A stretch of 46,698 nt of DNA. Source: Bradyrhizobium genosp. SA-3. GTDB taxonomy: Bacteria; Pseudomonadota; Alphaproteobacteria; Rhizobiales; Xanthobacteraceae. Positions within the stretch are counted from its first letter, which is position 1; every line of letters starts with the position of its first letter. The stretch lies in the NCBI RefSeq assembly GCF_004212635.1, contig NZ_PSRT01000068.1:1-46698 (forward strand), in the 5' to 3' direction. Below are positions 1 to 7,533 of the stretch, in pieces. A program made the position numbers and the translations under genes. Under the pieces are notes generated by a model that saw only the letters and a program-made list of their open reading frames with translations, was not told the origin of the DNA and did not search any database.

Positions 1-113
1 TCAGTATGTTGCGGCCCGAAACGGGCGCCGAGGTCCGATTTGAGGCCCCAAGTCCCCCATCGATTTGACCACGTCCTGGCCGGTGCCGGGCCAAGCAAGC
101 AGGAAATACAGCT

Positions 114-680
114 TTGAGAGTCATCGCCAGTTCTATTCGCAAGGGCAACGTGATCGAGCAAGACGGCAAGCTTTATGTCGTCGTGAGCGCCGAGAACATC
201 CATCCCGGCAAGGGAACCCCGGTCAGCCAGATCGAAATGCGCCGAATCTCGGACGGGGTAAAGATCTCCGAGCGCTACAAGACCACCGACCAGGTCGAAA
301 AGGCCACGATCGAAGAGCGCAACTACACCTACCTCTATGAGGACGGTGACGGCTACCACTTCATGAACCCGGAGACCTACGACCAGGTCCAGGTCTCCAA
401 GGATGTCGTCGGCGACGCGGCTGCGTATCTTCAGGAGAGCATGACGGTCAAGCTGTCCATGCACGATACCAACCCGGTGTCGATCGCGCTGCCGCAGCGC
501 GTGACGCTGGAAGTGGTCGACACCGAGCCGGTGACCAAGGGCCAGACCGCCTCCTCCTCCTACAAGCCTGCGGTGCTCTCCAATGGCGTGCGCACCACCG
601 TGCCGCCGCACATCACCGTCGGCACCCGCGTCGTGGTGATGACCGAAGACGGCTCCTACGCCGAACGCGCCAAGGACTAA
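114..680 (+). CDS. efp: Elongation factor P
   Basis: EF-P binds ribosomes stalled on polyproline stretches and promotes peptide-bond formation. The 188-residue length is normal for the family. The N-terminus RVIASSIRKGNVIE and the loop HPGKGTP are family hallmarks, with the tip lysine at residue 33. The start is TTG at 114, preceded by AGGAAA at 101-106. No ATG gives the conserved N-terminus, so the TTG start is well supported. The gene stands alone, with an M23 peptidase gene starting about 25 nt downstream on the same strand. No EF-P-modifying enzyme is visible in this window, so the state of the tip lysine cannot be judged. Confidence 0.97.
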   Translation: MRVIASSIRKGNVIEQDGKLYVVVSAENIHPGKGTPVSQIEMRRISDGVKISERYKTTDQVEKATIEERNYTYLYEDGDGYHFMNPETYDQVQVSKDVVGDAAAYLQESMTVKLSMHDTNPVSIALPQRVTLEVVDTEPVTKGQTASSSYKPAVLSNGVRTTVPPHITVGTRVVVMTEDGSYAERAKD

Positions 681-704
681 CGGGGAACAGAGCGATCGCA
701 ACAG

Positions 705-2326
705 GTGCCGCCGGGGGGCGAGACAGTGGTTGGGAACGGTTTCCGCTTTGTCTCGCAACTTCTGGCGTCGCTTTCGCTCCTCATTGCCACCCCGCTGGCT
801 GCGGATGAATTCCGCAGCCCCTCGCTCACGGCCCTGCGCGTCGATTGGCGCGCAGCGCTGGACCAACTCCGCTCCGAGATCACCACTCGTCCCCGCGTCG
901 CGGACGATTTCATTTTCGCACCCCGCCGTTCGGTGCCGCGCTTTGATCCGCGCGCGATGCCTGCGCTGGTGCAGCTCAACGCGGTCTCCTCGCAATTCTT
1001 CACCGGTATCGCCCGCAGCCCCGTGCCCGTGCTGCTGCCGTTCGACGCCGCCGCGTACCTCGAGGCGCAGCGCAACGGTGCGCCGGCTACAACAGCGCTG
1101 TCGCGCTACCAGGCTGACTTCAATCCCGTCGACATGTTCGACGCCGGTCCCGCCGGCTACAACGCGACCTTCTCGTTCGAACCTGGCGCCGGCGACGGCA
1201 TGCCGAGCCGGGTGTTTGCAAGGCCGGTCGAGGTGCAGATCACGGGATCGGCGCTCGTCTATGACATCGCCGATCCCTCAGGGGGCAAGGGCGAGCAGAT
1301 CAAACCTCTGGCCGCACTCTACCCGGACTGCGCAGGTTCATACGGGAAGGCTATGTGCGCTACGCCTTCACGCGCTTCGGTGTCGCCTATGTGGTGTCGG
1401 TCCAGTGCCTCGACAGCGTCGCAAGACCGCGGCGGCTCGCCTGCAAGGAAGCCTATCCGGTCGCAGAACGCTTCCTGAAGGCGCTACGGGTCGCCGGGGG
1501 GCAACGGATGCGGCCTCTGATGGACGTGGCCTCCAACGTCCTCGATCGTCCTGCCGCACGTTCGCCGGATTTCAGCTATCGGCCGAGCGGCGACATCATC
1601 CCGAATACGGGCTATCGCAAGCAAGGCGGCCATCCCAACGTGATGGCCTATGCGCAGATCCGCTTTCCGCTCGAAAAGACGCCGGCCTTCGTGCGCTCGC
1701 AATCCTACGGCAAGCGTGACAAGAGCGACGGCCCGACCGTCTATCCCTGGCGCGACAATTTCTGCGAGTCCCGCAGCTTCGAGGTCTGGCAGTGCGCCGG
1801 CGGATACGGCCACCAGGGCGAGGACATTCGCGCCGCCGATTGCCCCGCGCCCGCAGAAGGGCGCGAGCCCTGCGATCCCAAGCAGCGCGGTGTCGTCGCC
1901 GTGCGCGACGCGATCGTGATCCGCACCGCCAAGGACCAGGCCGCGACGCTGCAAGTCAACAGCCGGACCGAACACATCCGCTTCCGCTACATGCACATGA
2001 ACCCGCAGGCGATGAACGCCGATGGCCTCGTCAACGGCCGCATCGTCAGCGAAGGCGAGAAGATCGGCGTGGTCTCGAACTATCTCGACCATCCCGCTGG
2101 CACCTCGATGCATCTGCACTTCGATGTGCAGGTGTTCACCCGCGACGGCTGGATCTGGGTCAGCCCCTACATCACGCTGGTCTCGGCCTATGAACGCCTG
2201 ATCCACGCCCGCGGCCGCGAGGTCGGTCCGGAGATCGCAGGCGCTCCGCAGCCCGTTGCACACACGCTGCCAGAGGACGTGATCAAGCCGGACCTGCGCG
2301 AGGGATCGAGCGGCGAGGAGAATTGA
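705..2326 (+). pseudogene. M23-family metallopeptidase, frameshifted (one base missing)
   Basis: This is a secreted peptidoglycan endopeptidase of the LytM/M23 type, split over two frames. The first part (705 to about 1325) starts at GTG 705, or GTG 726 in the same frame, and has a hydrophobic signal segment FVSQLLASLSLLIATPLAA. The second part runs to 2326 and carries the zinc-binding motifs GYGHQGED and HLHFDV. Near 1325 the first frame reads LYPDCAG, while adding one G to the GG at 1325-1326 gives LYPGLRRFIREGYVRYAFTR and joins the frames smoothly. The joined protein would be about 540 residues, with the catalytic domain at the C-terminus. Both halves keep good coding character, so I favour a sequence error or very recent mutation over old decay. 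Confidence 0.85.
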
Positions 2327-2366
2327 GCAACTCGTGCAAACGGATTGCTCTCACCACACATTCGGT

Positions 2367-2412
2367 GTCGTCCCGGCCTAGCGCGCAATTGCGCGCGGGG
2401 GGCCGGGACGAC
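2367..2412. repeat. Nested inverted repeat between convergent genes
   Basis: The outer arms GTCGTCCCGGCC (2367-2378) and GGCCGGGACGAC (2401-2412) are perfect complements. They enclose the perfect 16-base palindrome GCGCGCAATTGCGCGC (2381-2396). The element lies between the convergent M23 and cupin genes. It could act as a bidirectional mRNA end, but it has no T-tract, so it is not a standard terminator. The same arm type (GTCGTCCCGGC) recurs at 17132-17268. Confidence 0.8.
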
Positions 2413-2421
2413 GTTGAGGCA

Positions 2422-2925
2422 CTACTCCAAATACGTTGTCAGCTGCGCACCCTCATCCGCCACGAACACCGCGATCAACTCTGCAGGCTCGGTCGCACTG
2501 GCATTGGCGGAGACCAAATGCGTCGAGCCCGGCGGCTCGAAGAAAGACTGGCCGACGCCGAACGTCTCGACCGGGCCGCCGCCGAGCTGCGAGCGGATCT
2601 CGCCCTTGGTGATGTAGGCCGTCACCGAGCCTGCGTGACGATGCGGCCGCGAAAATCCGCCCGGACCGTAGGACACGCGCACGATGGTGACGCGCTTACC
2701 CGGGACGTTCGGCAGCGCGTAGGAGCCGATCGGCTCGACCTTGTCGAGCGGCGAACTCTCCGCAGCGGTAGCGCAGAGCGGCGCCAGCGCGCCTGACACA
2801 CTGTCGATCGTCACCGGCAGCGCCTTGCCGATCGCAAGCGCGCAGGCAAGCCCTGCCATGATCGCGAGCGCCGTCGAACGTGAGGGCGTCGGACGCTGCA
2901 CGGCGGAAAAACTCATCGCTGTCAT
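2422..2925 (-). CDS. Membrane-anchored or exported cupin-domain protein
   Basis: This is a small single-domain cupin of 167 residues. Residues about 18-40 form a hydrophobic segment (TALAIMAGLACALAIGKAL), which suggests export or an N-terminal anchor. The barrel shows PHRHAGSVTAYITKGEI, with two His and a Glu as likely metal ligands, and a further His in STHLVSANAS. The start ATG at 2925 has a strong AGGGGAGG upstream. It follows the AhpD-like gene by 21 nt on the same strand, so the two probably form an operon under the divergent MarR gene. It is clearly related to the cupin at 11919-12335: both contain ALPNVPGK and the (H)xVSANAS-TEPA-L-AVFV block. The substrate is unknown. Confidence 0.85.
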   Translation of the reverse strand: MTAMSFSAVQRPTPSRSTALAIMAGLACALAIGKALPVTIDSVSGALAPLCATAAESSPLDKVEPIGSYALPNVPGKRVTIVRVSYGPGGFSRPHRHAGSVTAYITKGEIRSQLGGGPVETFGVGQSFFEPPGSTHLVSANASATEPAELIAVFVADEGAQLTTYLE

Positions 2926-2946
2926 CGTGACCTCCCCTCAGCTTGA

Positions 2947-3426
2947 TCAGGATGCCGCAGCGGTCGCGGCTGCCGGCCGCTTGGCCGGCGTCCAGCGATA
3001 GGCCGCGCCAAACCGGTTCCAGACGTTGATCGAGGCGACCGCCGAGGTCAGGTAGGTCACCTCGGTTTCGGAGAACTCGCGCGTTGCGTCCGAATAGACC
3101 TCCTCGCTGACGCCACCGGGTAGCCGCGTCAACGCCTCCGCCCAGGCCAGCGCCGCGCGCTCGCGCGCGGAAAAGATCGGCGCCTCGCGCCAGACCGCGA
3201 CCAGATGGAGCTTGTCGACGGGAACGCCGATCCGTTCCGACAGCAGGACGTGATGCTGCAAGCAGAAGGCACAGCCGTTGATCTGCGAGGCGCGCAGCTT
3301 GACGAGCTCGATGAGCTGCTTGTCGAGGCCGGCGTTGGCCGCAAGCTGACCGAGCGCCAGCACCACATCATAGACGTCTGGCGCCAGGCGCTTGAAATCC
3401 TCGTATTCGCTGCGGGCGTGCGACAT
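2947..3426 (-). CDS. AhpD-like / carboxymuconolactone decarboxylase-family protein
   Basis: The 159-residue protein has the AhpD-type redox motif CAFCLQHH (CxxC followed by His), preceded by LIELVKLRASQING. This is the signature of the alkylhydroperoxidase branch of the family, so peroxidase or disulfide redox activity is more likely than decarboxylation. The whole protein is one helical domain, and the C-terminal FGAAYRW is also typical. It is the first gene of a two-gene minus-strand unit with the cupin, and is divergent from a MarR-type regulator with a palindromic site in the 54-nt gap. Induction by an oxidant or electrophile through that regulator is a reasonable inference. Confidence 0.9.
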   Translation of the reverse strand: MSHARSEYEDFKRLAPDVYDVVLALGQLAANAGLDKQLIELVKLRASQINGCAFCLQHHVLLSERIGVPVDKLHLVAVWREAPIFSARERAALAWAEALTRLPGGVSEEVYSDATREFSETEVTYLTSAVASINVWNRFGAAYRWTPAKRPAAATAAAS

Positions 3427-3455
3427 TGCGGTTCACCTCGTATTATTGTAAGTGT

Positions 3456-3472
3456 TCTTATATCCTATAAGA
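3456..3472. promoter_or_regulatory. Palindromic candidate operator of the MarR regulator
   Basis: TCTTATATCCTATAAGA is a perfect inverted repeat (7-base arms, 3-base centre) in the short divergent gap between the AhpD-like and MarR genes. Size and symmetry suit a dimeric winged-helix regulator. The right arm, TATAAG at 3466-3471, also looks like a -10 box for the MarR gene, and would place transcription start close to its ATG at 3481. Binding here would therefore block both promoters. This is inference from position and symmetry. Confidence 0.65.
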
Positions 3473-3480
3473 GCTCTGAT

Positions 3481-4005
3481 ATGTCGCGCAAGACCGCTGC
3501 CATCACAAGATCGAAAACCGCGCGCACGGCGCCCGCGGACGACGGCGCCGTGCGTGTTCCTAAGCCCGGCGAAGGCAAGCGCGGCGAGCAAGGCTATCTC
3601 GGCTATCTCCTGCGCCAGGCTCACGCCGCAGTCCGGCTGAAAATGGAGCGCACCCTCGCCGATCTCGGCGTGACCTCGCCGCAATTCGCGGTGCTGACCA
3701 TGCTCAACGCCTATCCCGGCCTGTCCGGCGCCGACGTCGCCCGCCTCACTTTCCTGACTCCCCAGACCGTCGGCGTCATCATTCGCAACCTCGAACGCGA
3801 CGGTGCCATCGCGATGACGCCGCATCCGGTCCACGGCCGCATTCAGCAATGGACGCTGACGCCGCGGGGCGCGACGCTGCTGAAGGCGTGCCGCGAGCGG
3901 GTGATCGCGCTCGAGAAGCGCCTCGCTCTGGGTTTGGATGGCAAGGCGGAAACCACGATCCGGCGCTGGCTCGCCGGCATCGCGGCCGAGTTGCAGGAGG
4001 ACTAG
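3481..4005 (+). CDS. MarR-family transcriptional regulator
   Basis: The 174-residue winged-helix protein has the MarR order. An N-terminal helix LRQAHAAVRLKMERTL is followed by LGVTSPQFAVLTML, the recognition region LSGADVARLTFLTPQTVGVIIRNLERDGAI and the wing HGRIQQWTLTPRG. I chose ATG 3481, because upstream codons in the same frame overlap the divergent AhpD gene and show no family similarity. There is no clear ribosome-binding site, and a -10-like sequence ends about 10 nt before the ATG, so the mRNA may be leaderless. It probably represses itself and the AhpD-cupin unit. The first 35 residues are basic and low in complexity. No Cys is visible, so a cysteine-oxidation sensor of the OhrR type is unlikely. 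Confidence 0.92.
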   Translation: MSRKTAAITRSKTARTAPADDGAVRVPKPGEGKRGEQGYLGYLLRQAHAAVRLKMERTLADLGVTSPQFAVLTMLNAYPGLSGADVARLTFLTPQTVGVIIRNLERDGAIAMTPHPVHGRIQQWTLTPRGATLLKACRERVIALEKRLALGLDGKAETTIRRWLAGIAAELQED

Positions 4006-4253
4006 CCGCCCTTCAACACATTCTTGACCTCGCCGTCGGGCCAGGCTTCGCCTGCGGCAATCACCCGCACGCGGGTTCGGTCTGCGGCATTGACCAGCAC
4101 GTGCGAACTCACCCGGTCGCGGCTAGGCTCCAGGTGCAGATCGGTTTCGGGCTTCCAGCTCAGCGTGGTCGCAAGATCGCCGGGAAAGATCTGCCATTGC
4201 GATCCGTCGTCGAGCTCGACGACATGGCTTTCCGCATGTGCGTGAATCTTCAT
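4002..4253 (-). CDS. Small conserved-looking hypothetical protein
   Basis: An 83-residue soluble protein beginning MKIHAHAESHVVELDDGS. It has no signal peptide or membrane segment, and alternating hydrophobic strands (VVELDDGSQWQIF, RVRVIAAG) suggest a small beta-rich fold. Its stop overlaps the convergent MarR stop by a few bases. I do not recognise the family. Clean amino-acid composition and tight packing between neighbours support a real gene. Confidence 0.65.
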   Translation of the reverse strand: MKIHAHAESHVVELDDGSQWQIFPGDLATTLSWKPETDLHLEPSRDRVSSHVLVNAADRTRVRVIAAGEAWPDGEVKNVLKGG

Positions 4254-4425
4254 TCCACCCCGATTGCTATGGCGGCCAGATATTTCCTCATCTTCTCCTC
4301 CTCATCGTCGTGGGGGAATGCAGGACTGCGACAGTTTGTTCCGACGGAACGGCTGATCCGGCCGCGCGGAAATCAGGTGCTAGGAACCGACTCACACGTG
4401 CCATGTTTCGGGCTAGAATGTGCTC

Positions 4426-5654
4426 ATGACGCACGCTGATTCCTCATCCCATCCAACGCGCCGCGCTCTGCTTCACTTGACGTTCGCTGCAGCGGCGCTG
4501 CTTGCACTCCCGAGACGCGCCCTCGCCGCGCCGCCAGGCTTCGACGAATGGCGCGAAGCCTTTCGCGCACGGGCGATGGCCAAGGGCATTTCGGCCGCGA
4601 CTTGGCAGCGCGCGATGGCGCGGGTCGAGCCGGACATGAGCGTGTTCAAGCAAATGCGCAACCAGCCCGAATTCCACGAGCAGGTCTGGCAATACATCAA
4701 CCGCCGCGTCTCCGACTGGCGCATCATCAACGGCAAGATCGCGCTGAAGAACAACGAAGCGCTGCTTGCGCGCATCGAGCGCGATTTCGGCGTCGAGCGC
4801 GGCACGCTGCTGGCCTTGTGGGGCGTCGAGTCCGCCTATGGCGATCCGCTGGTGCAGCAGAACCATATGACGCCGGTGTTTCCCTCGCTCGCCGCCCTCG
4901 CCTGGAACGAGCCGCGGCGCAAGGCCTATTGGGAGACCGAGCTGATCAACGCGCTGCGCATCGTCGACAAGGGCTGGAGCACGCCGGAGCAGATGCAGGG
5001 ATCCTGGGCCGGCGCGATGGGCCATTCGCAATGGATGCCGGAAGTCTGGCTCAATGTCGGCATCGACTATGACGGCGACGGCAAGGTCTCGCCCTTCGGC
5101 AAGCCCGATGACGCGCTGGGCTCGACCGCAAAATATCTCGTCAATCGCGGCAAGTGGCATCGCGGCGAGCACTGGGGCTATGAGGTGCGCGCGCCCGGCA
5201 GCATGAGCGGGAGCCGCACCTACGCCGCCTGGGCATCGGCCGGCGTCACCCGTGCCGACGGCCAGCCATTCCCACAGCCGAACGCCACCGCGCAGCTGTG
5301 GACGCCTGTTACGGGCGGACCGAGCTTCCTGCTCGGACCGAATTTTTACTCGGTGAAGAGCTACAATCCCTCGATGAACTATGCGCTGGCGATCTGCCAT
5401 CTCGGCGACCGTTGTCTGGGCGCGCCCCCTTCATTCAGCCCTTCCCAGGCTCCGAGCGCGTGCTGACGCTCGCCGAGGTGCAGGAGATGCAGACGCGCCT
5501 GACCAAGGCCGGCTTCGACACCGGCGGCACCGACGGCCGCGTCGGCAACGACACGATGAAAGCGGTGAAGGATTTTCAGCAGCGCGCGGGCATCACGCCG
5601 GCGGACGGCTACGGCGGGCTGAAGGTGCTGGCGAAGCTGCGGCAGGGATTGTAA
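4426..5654 (+). pseudogene. Lytic murein transglycosylase (MltB-like) with PG-binding domain, frameshifted
   Basis: The enzyme cleaves the MurNAc-GlcNAc bond of peptidoglycan with formation of 1,6-anhydroMurNAc. ATG 4426 is preferred over the GTG at 4420. The N-terminus has a TRRALLHL segment and a hydrophobic stretch ending ALA, a signal peptide that may be Tat-type. The SLT-type domain carries the catalytic Glu in LALWGVESAYGDP (about residue 135), then GAMGHSQWMPEVW. The first frame runs on to 5466. The true C-terminus, GRAPFIQPFPGSERVLTLAEVQ plus a peptidoglycan-binding repeat (VQEMQTRLTKAGFD, VKDFQQRAG), lies in another frame and ends at 5654. One missing base between 5412 and 5420 explains the break; an extra T gives DRLSGRAPF. 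The intact protein would be about 409 residues. Confidence 0.88.
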
Positions 5655-5670
5655 GCGCGCTCTCTGCCTT

Positions 5671-5776
5671 CGTCATTCCGGGGCGCGCCACTTGGCGCGA
5701 GCCCGGAATCCATTCTTCCGCCTCGCTTGCCGCAGGATGGATTCCGGGTTCGCGCTTCGCGCGCCCCGGAATGACG
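5671..5776. repeat. Dispersed nested inverted repeat (GTCATTCCGGGG family)
   Basis: The outer arms, 5671-5688 (CGTCATTCCGGGGCGCGC) and 5759-5776, are perfect 18-base complements. The inner arms CCCGGAATCCAT (5702-5713) and ATGGATTCCGGG (5737-5748) also pair. The element sits between the convergent transglycosylase and aldolase genes. A relative is at 23736-23858. The form is that of a REP/BIME-type dispersed repeat. Confidence 0.85.
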
Positions 5777-5787
5777 CTACTGAAAGC

Positions 5788-6585
5788 TCAGTGTCTATAC
5801 TGCGGCTCTTCCGCGTCGAGTTGGCGGCGGATCGCGGCGAGATGCAGCCGCGCGGATTCGGAATCGCCTTCGCGCATCTGCCTGTAAGTTTCGGCCGCAA
5901 CCGCAGGATCGACCGGCAGCACCTTTCGTCCCGTCGACATCGCCAGCACCTGCACCTCGGCGGCGCGTTCGAGGTAATAAAGATCGTCCCAGGCTTCAGC
6001 GATGGTCGGGGCCAGCACCATCACGCCGTGATGCTTCATGAAGACGATATCGGCATCGCCGACGGCGGACGCGATGCGCGCGCCTTCGCGGTTGTCGAGC
6101 GCGAGGCCGTTATAGTCGCGGTCGACCGCGGTGCGGCCGTAGAATTTCAGCGCGGTCTGGCCGGCCCAGATCAGGGGCTCGCCCTCGGTCATTGAGAGCG
6201 CCGTCGCATAGGGCATGTGGGTGTGGAAGGCGACCTTGGCGCGCGGCAGGCGCTTGTGCATCTCGGCATGGATGTAGAAGGCGGTCGCCTCGGGCAGGCC
6301 CTCGCCGTCGAGCACGTTGCCGTGGAAGTCGCAGATCAGCAGCTTTGACGCGGTCAGCTCGCGGAAGGCGTAGCCATAAGGGTTGACCAGGAAGAGATCG
6401 TCATGCCCCGGCACCACGGCCGAGAAGTGATTGCAGATGCCTTCCTCAAAACCGTTGCGCGCGGCCATGCGGAAGCAGGCGGCAAGATCCTCGCGCACGG
6501 TGCGGATCGCATCGGTGGCGAGGTCCGGCCTATTCGAGCGAACGGGCTCGGGCGCGGAAGAAGACGAATGAAGGCTGTGCGCCAT
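5788..6585 (-). CDS. Class II aldolase/adducin-family protein
   Basis: Proteins of this fold use a zinc ion held by His residues to cleave or epimerise sugar phosphates, although many family members have other substrates. Visible motifs are NHFSAVVPG, the metal-binding HTHMPYATALS and KHHGVMVLA. Length is about 265 residues from ATG 6585, which has AGAGG about 10 nt upstream. A GTG 12 nt further upstream is possible but lacks that spacing. It lies downstream of an SDR gene on the same strand with 96 nt between them, which include an 8-bp hairpin (AGGGGCTG / CAGCCCCT, 6629-6655). The pairing with an SDR suggests a small sugar or hydroxy-acid pathway. The substrate cannot be assigned. Confidence 0.88.
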   Translation of the reverse strand: MAHSLHSSSSAPEPVRSNRPDLATDAIRTVREDLAACFRMAARNGFEEGICNHFSAVVPGHDDLFLVNPYGYAFRELTASKLLICDFHGNVLDGEGLPEATAFYIHAEMHKRLPRAKVAFHTHMPYATALSMTEGEPLIWAGQTALKFYGRTAVDRDYNGLALDNREGARIASAVGDADIVFMKHHGVMVLAPTIAEAWDDLYYLERAAEVQVLAMSTGRKVLPVDPAVAAETYRQMREGDSESARLHLAAIRRQLDAEEPQYRH

Positions 6586-6681
6586 GGCGAAGGACACCTC
6601 TGTCGGTCGGAGCTGCCCCGCGTTGTACAGGGGCTGCGCCTACGCGTCAGCCCCTGCGACCGCCACCCTGCCCTGCGCGCC

Positions 6682-7491
6682 TCAGGCGCGCCGCGGCACG
6701 CCGCCGGCATTCATGCCGCCATCGATGACGAGCTCGCTACCGGTGACGTAGCGCGAAGCATCGGAGGCCAGATAGAGCACGCCGGAGGCGATATCTGCCG
6801 CTTGGCCGGCACGACCCAGCGGCGTGACGACCTTGGCGCGCTCCTCCGGATCGATCGGCGCGTTGTGGCCGGCACCGGTCGCGCCGGTCGGGATCTTGCC
6901 CCAGATCGGCGTGTCGATGATGCCGGGATGCACCGAGTTGACGCGGATGCCGTCGCCGGCCGCCGCGCACTCCATCGCGATCGATTTGGCGAACAGCCGC
7001 ACGCCGCCCTTGGTGGCCGAATAGGCCGACAGCCCGGGCGCGCCGCGCAGACCCGCCAGTGACGACATCATCACGATCGAGCCTCCACCGGTCTTGCGCA
7101 TCAAAGGCAGGCAGTGCTTGACCGAGAGGAACACGCCATCGAGGTTGATCGCGTTCTGCTTGCGCCAGTCGGCCAGCGTCATGTCGACGATCGAGGGCAC
7201 GGAGATGCCGATGCCGGCATTGGAGACCATGACGTCGAGCCGGCCATAGCGCTTTCCGACTTCGGCGACGACCTCGATCCAGCGCTCCTCGCTGGTGACA
7301 TCCTGCTCCAGGAAAATCGCCTTGCCGCCGGCCTTGGTGATGCGCTTGGCAAGCTCGGGGCCGCGCAGCTCGTCGATGTCGGTTGCAACGACGGTGGCGC
7401 CCTCGCGCGCGAACAGCTCGACGATGGCCTCACCGATGCCGGAGGCGCCGCCCGTCACCAGCGCGATCTTGCCCTCAACCTGCCCTGCCAT
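6682..7491 (-). CDS. SDR-family NAD(P)-dependent oxidoreductase
   Basis: A 269-residue classical short-chain dehydrogenase. It has the cofactor motif TGGASGIGEAI, the NAG motif SNAGIGI, and the catalytic Ser and YSATK in SSLAGLRGAPGLSAYSATKGG. The C-terminal VTGSELVIDGGM is typical. An Asp after the second strand (VVATDID) favours NAD over NADP. I chose ATG 7491 (MAGQVEGK), which has AGGGAG at suitable spacing; a GTG 6 nt upstream is also in frame. The gene starts 42 nt after the recJ stop and precedes the class II aldolase, so recJ, SDR and aldolase may be one transcript. Confidence 0.9.
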   Translation of the reverse strand: MAGQVEGKIALVTGGASGIGEAIVELFAREGATVVATDIDELRGPELAKRITKAGGKAIFLEQDVTSEERWIEVVAEVGKRYGRLDVMVSNAGIGISVPSIVDMTLADWRKQNAINLDGVFLSVKHCLPLMRKTGGGSIVMMSSLAGLRGAPGLSAYSATKGGVRLFAKSIAMECAAAGDGIRVNSVHPGIIDTPIWGKIPTGATGAGHNAPIDPEERAKVVTPLGRAGQAADIASGVLYLASDASRYVTGSELVIDGGMNAGGVPRRA

Positions 7492-7533
7492 GTTCACTCC
7501 CTTTCTTTTTTGCTTTTTTGTTGTTTGCGGCCG

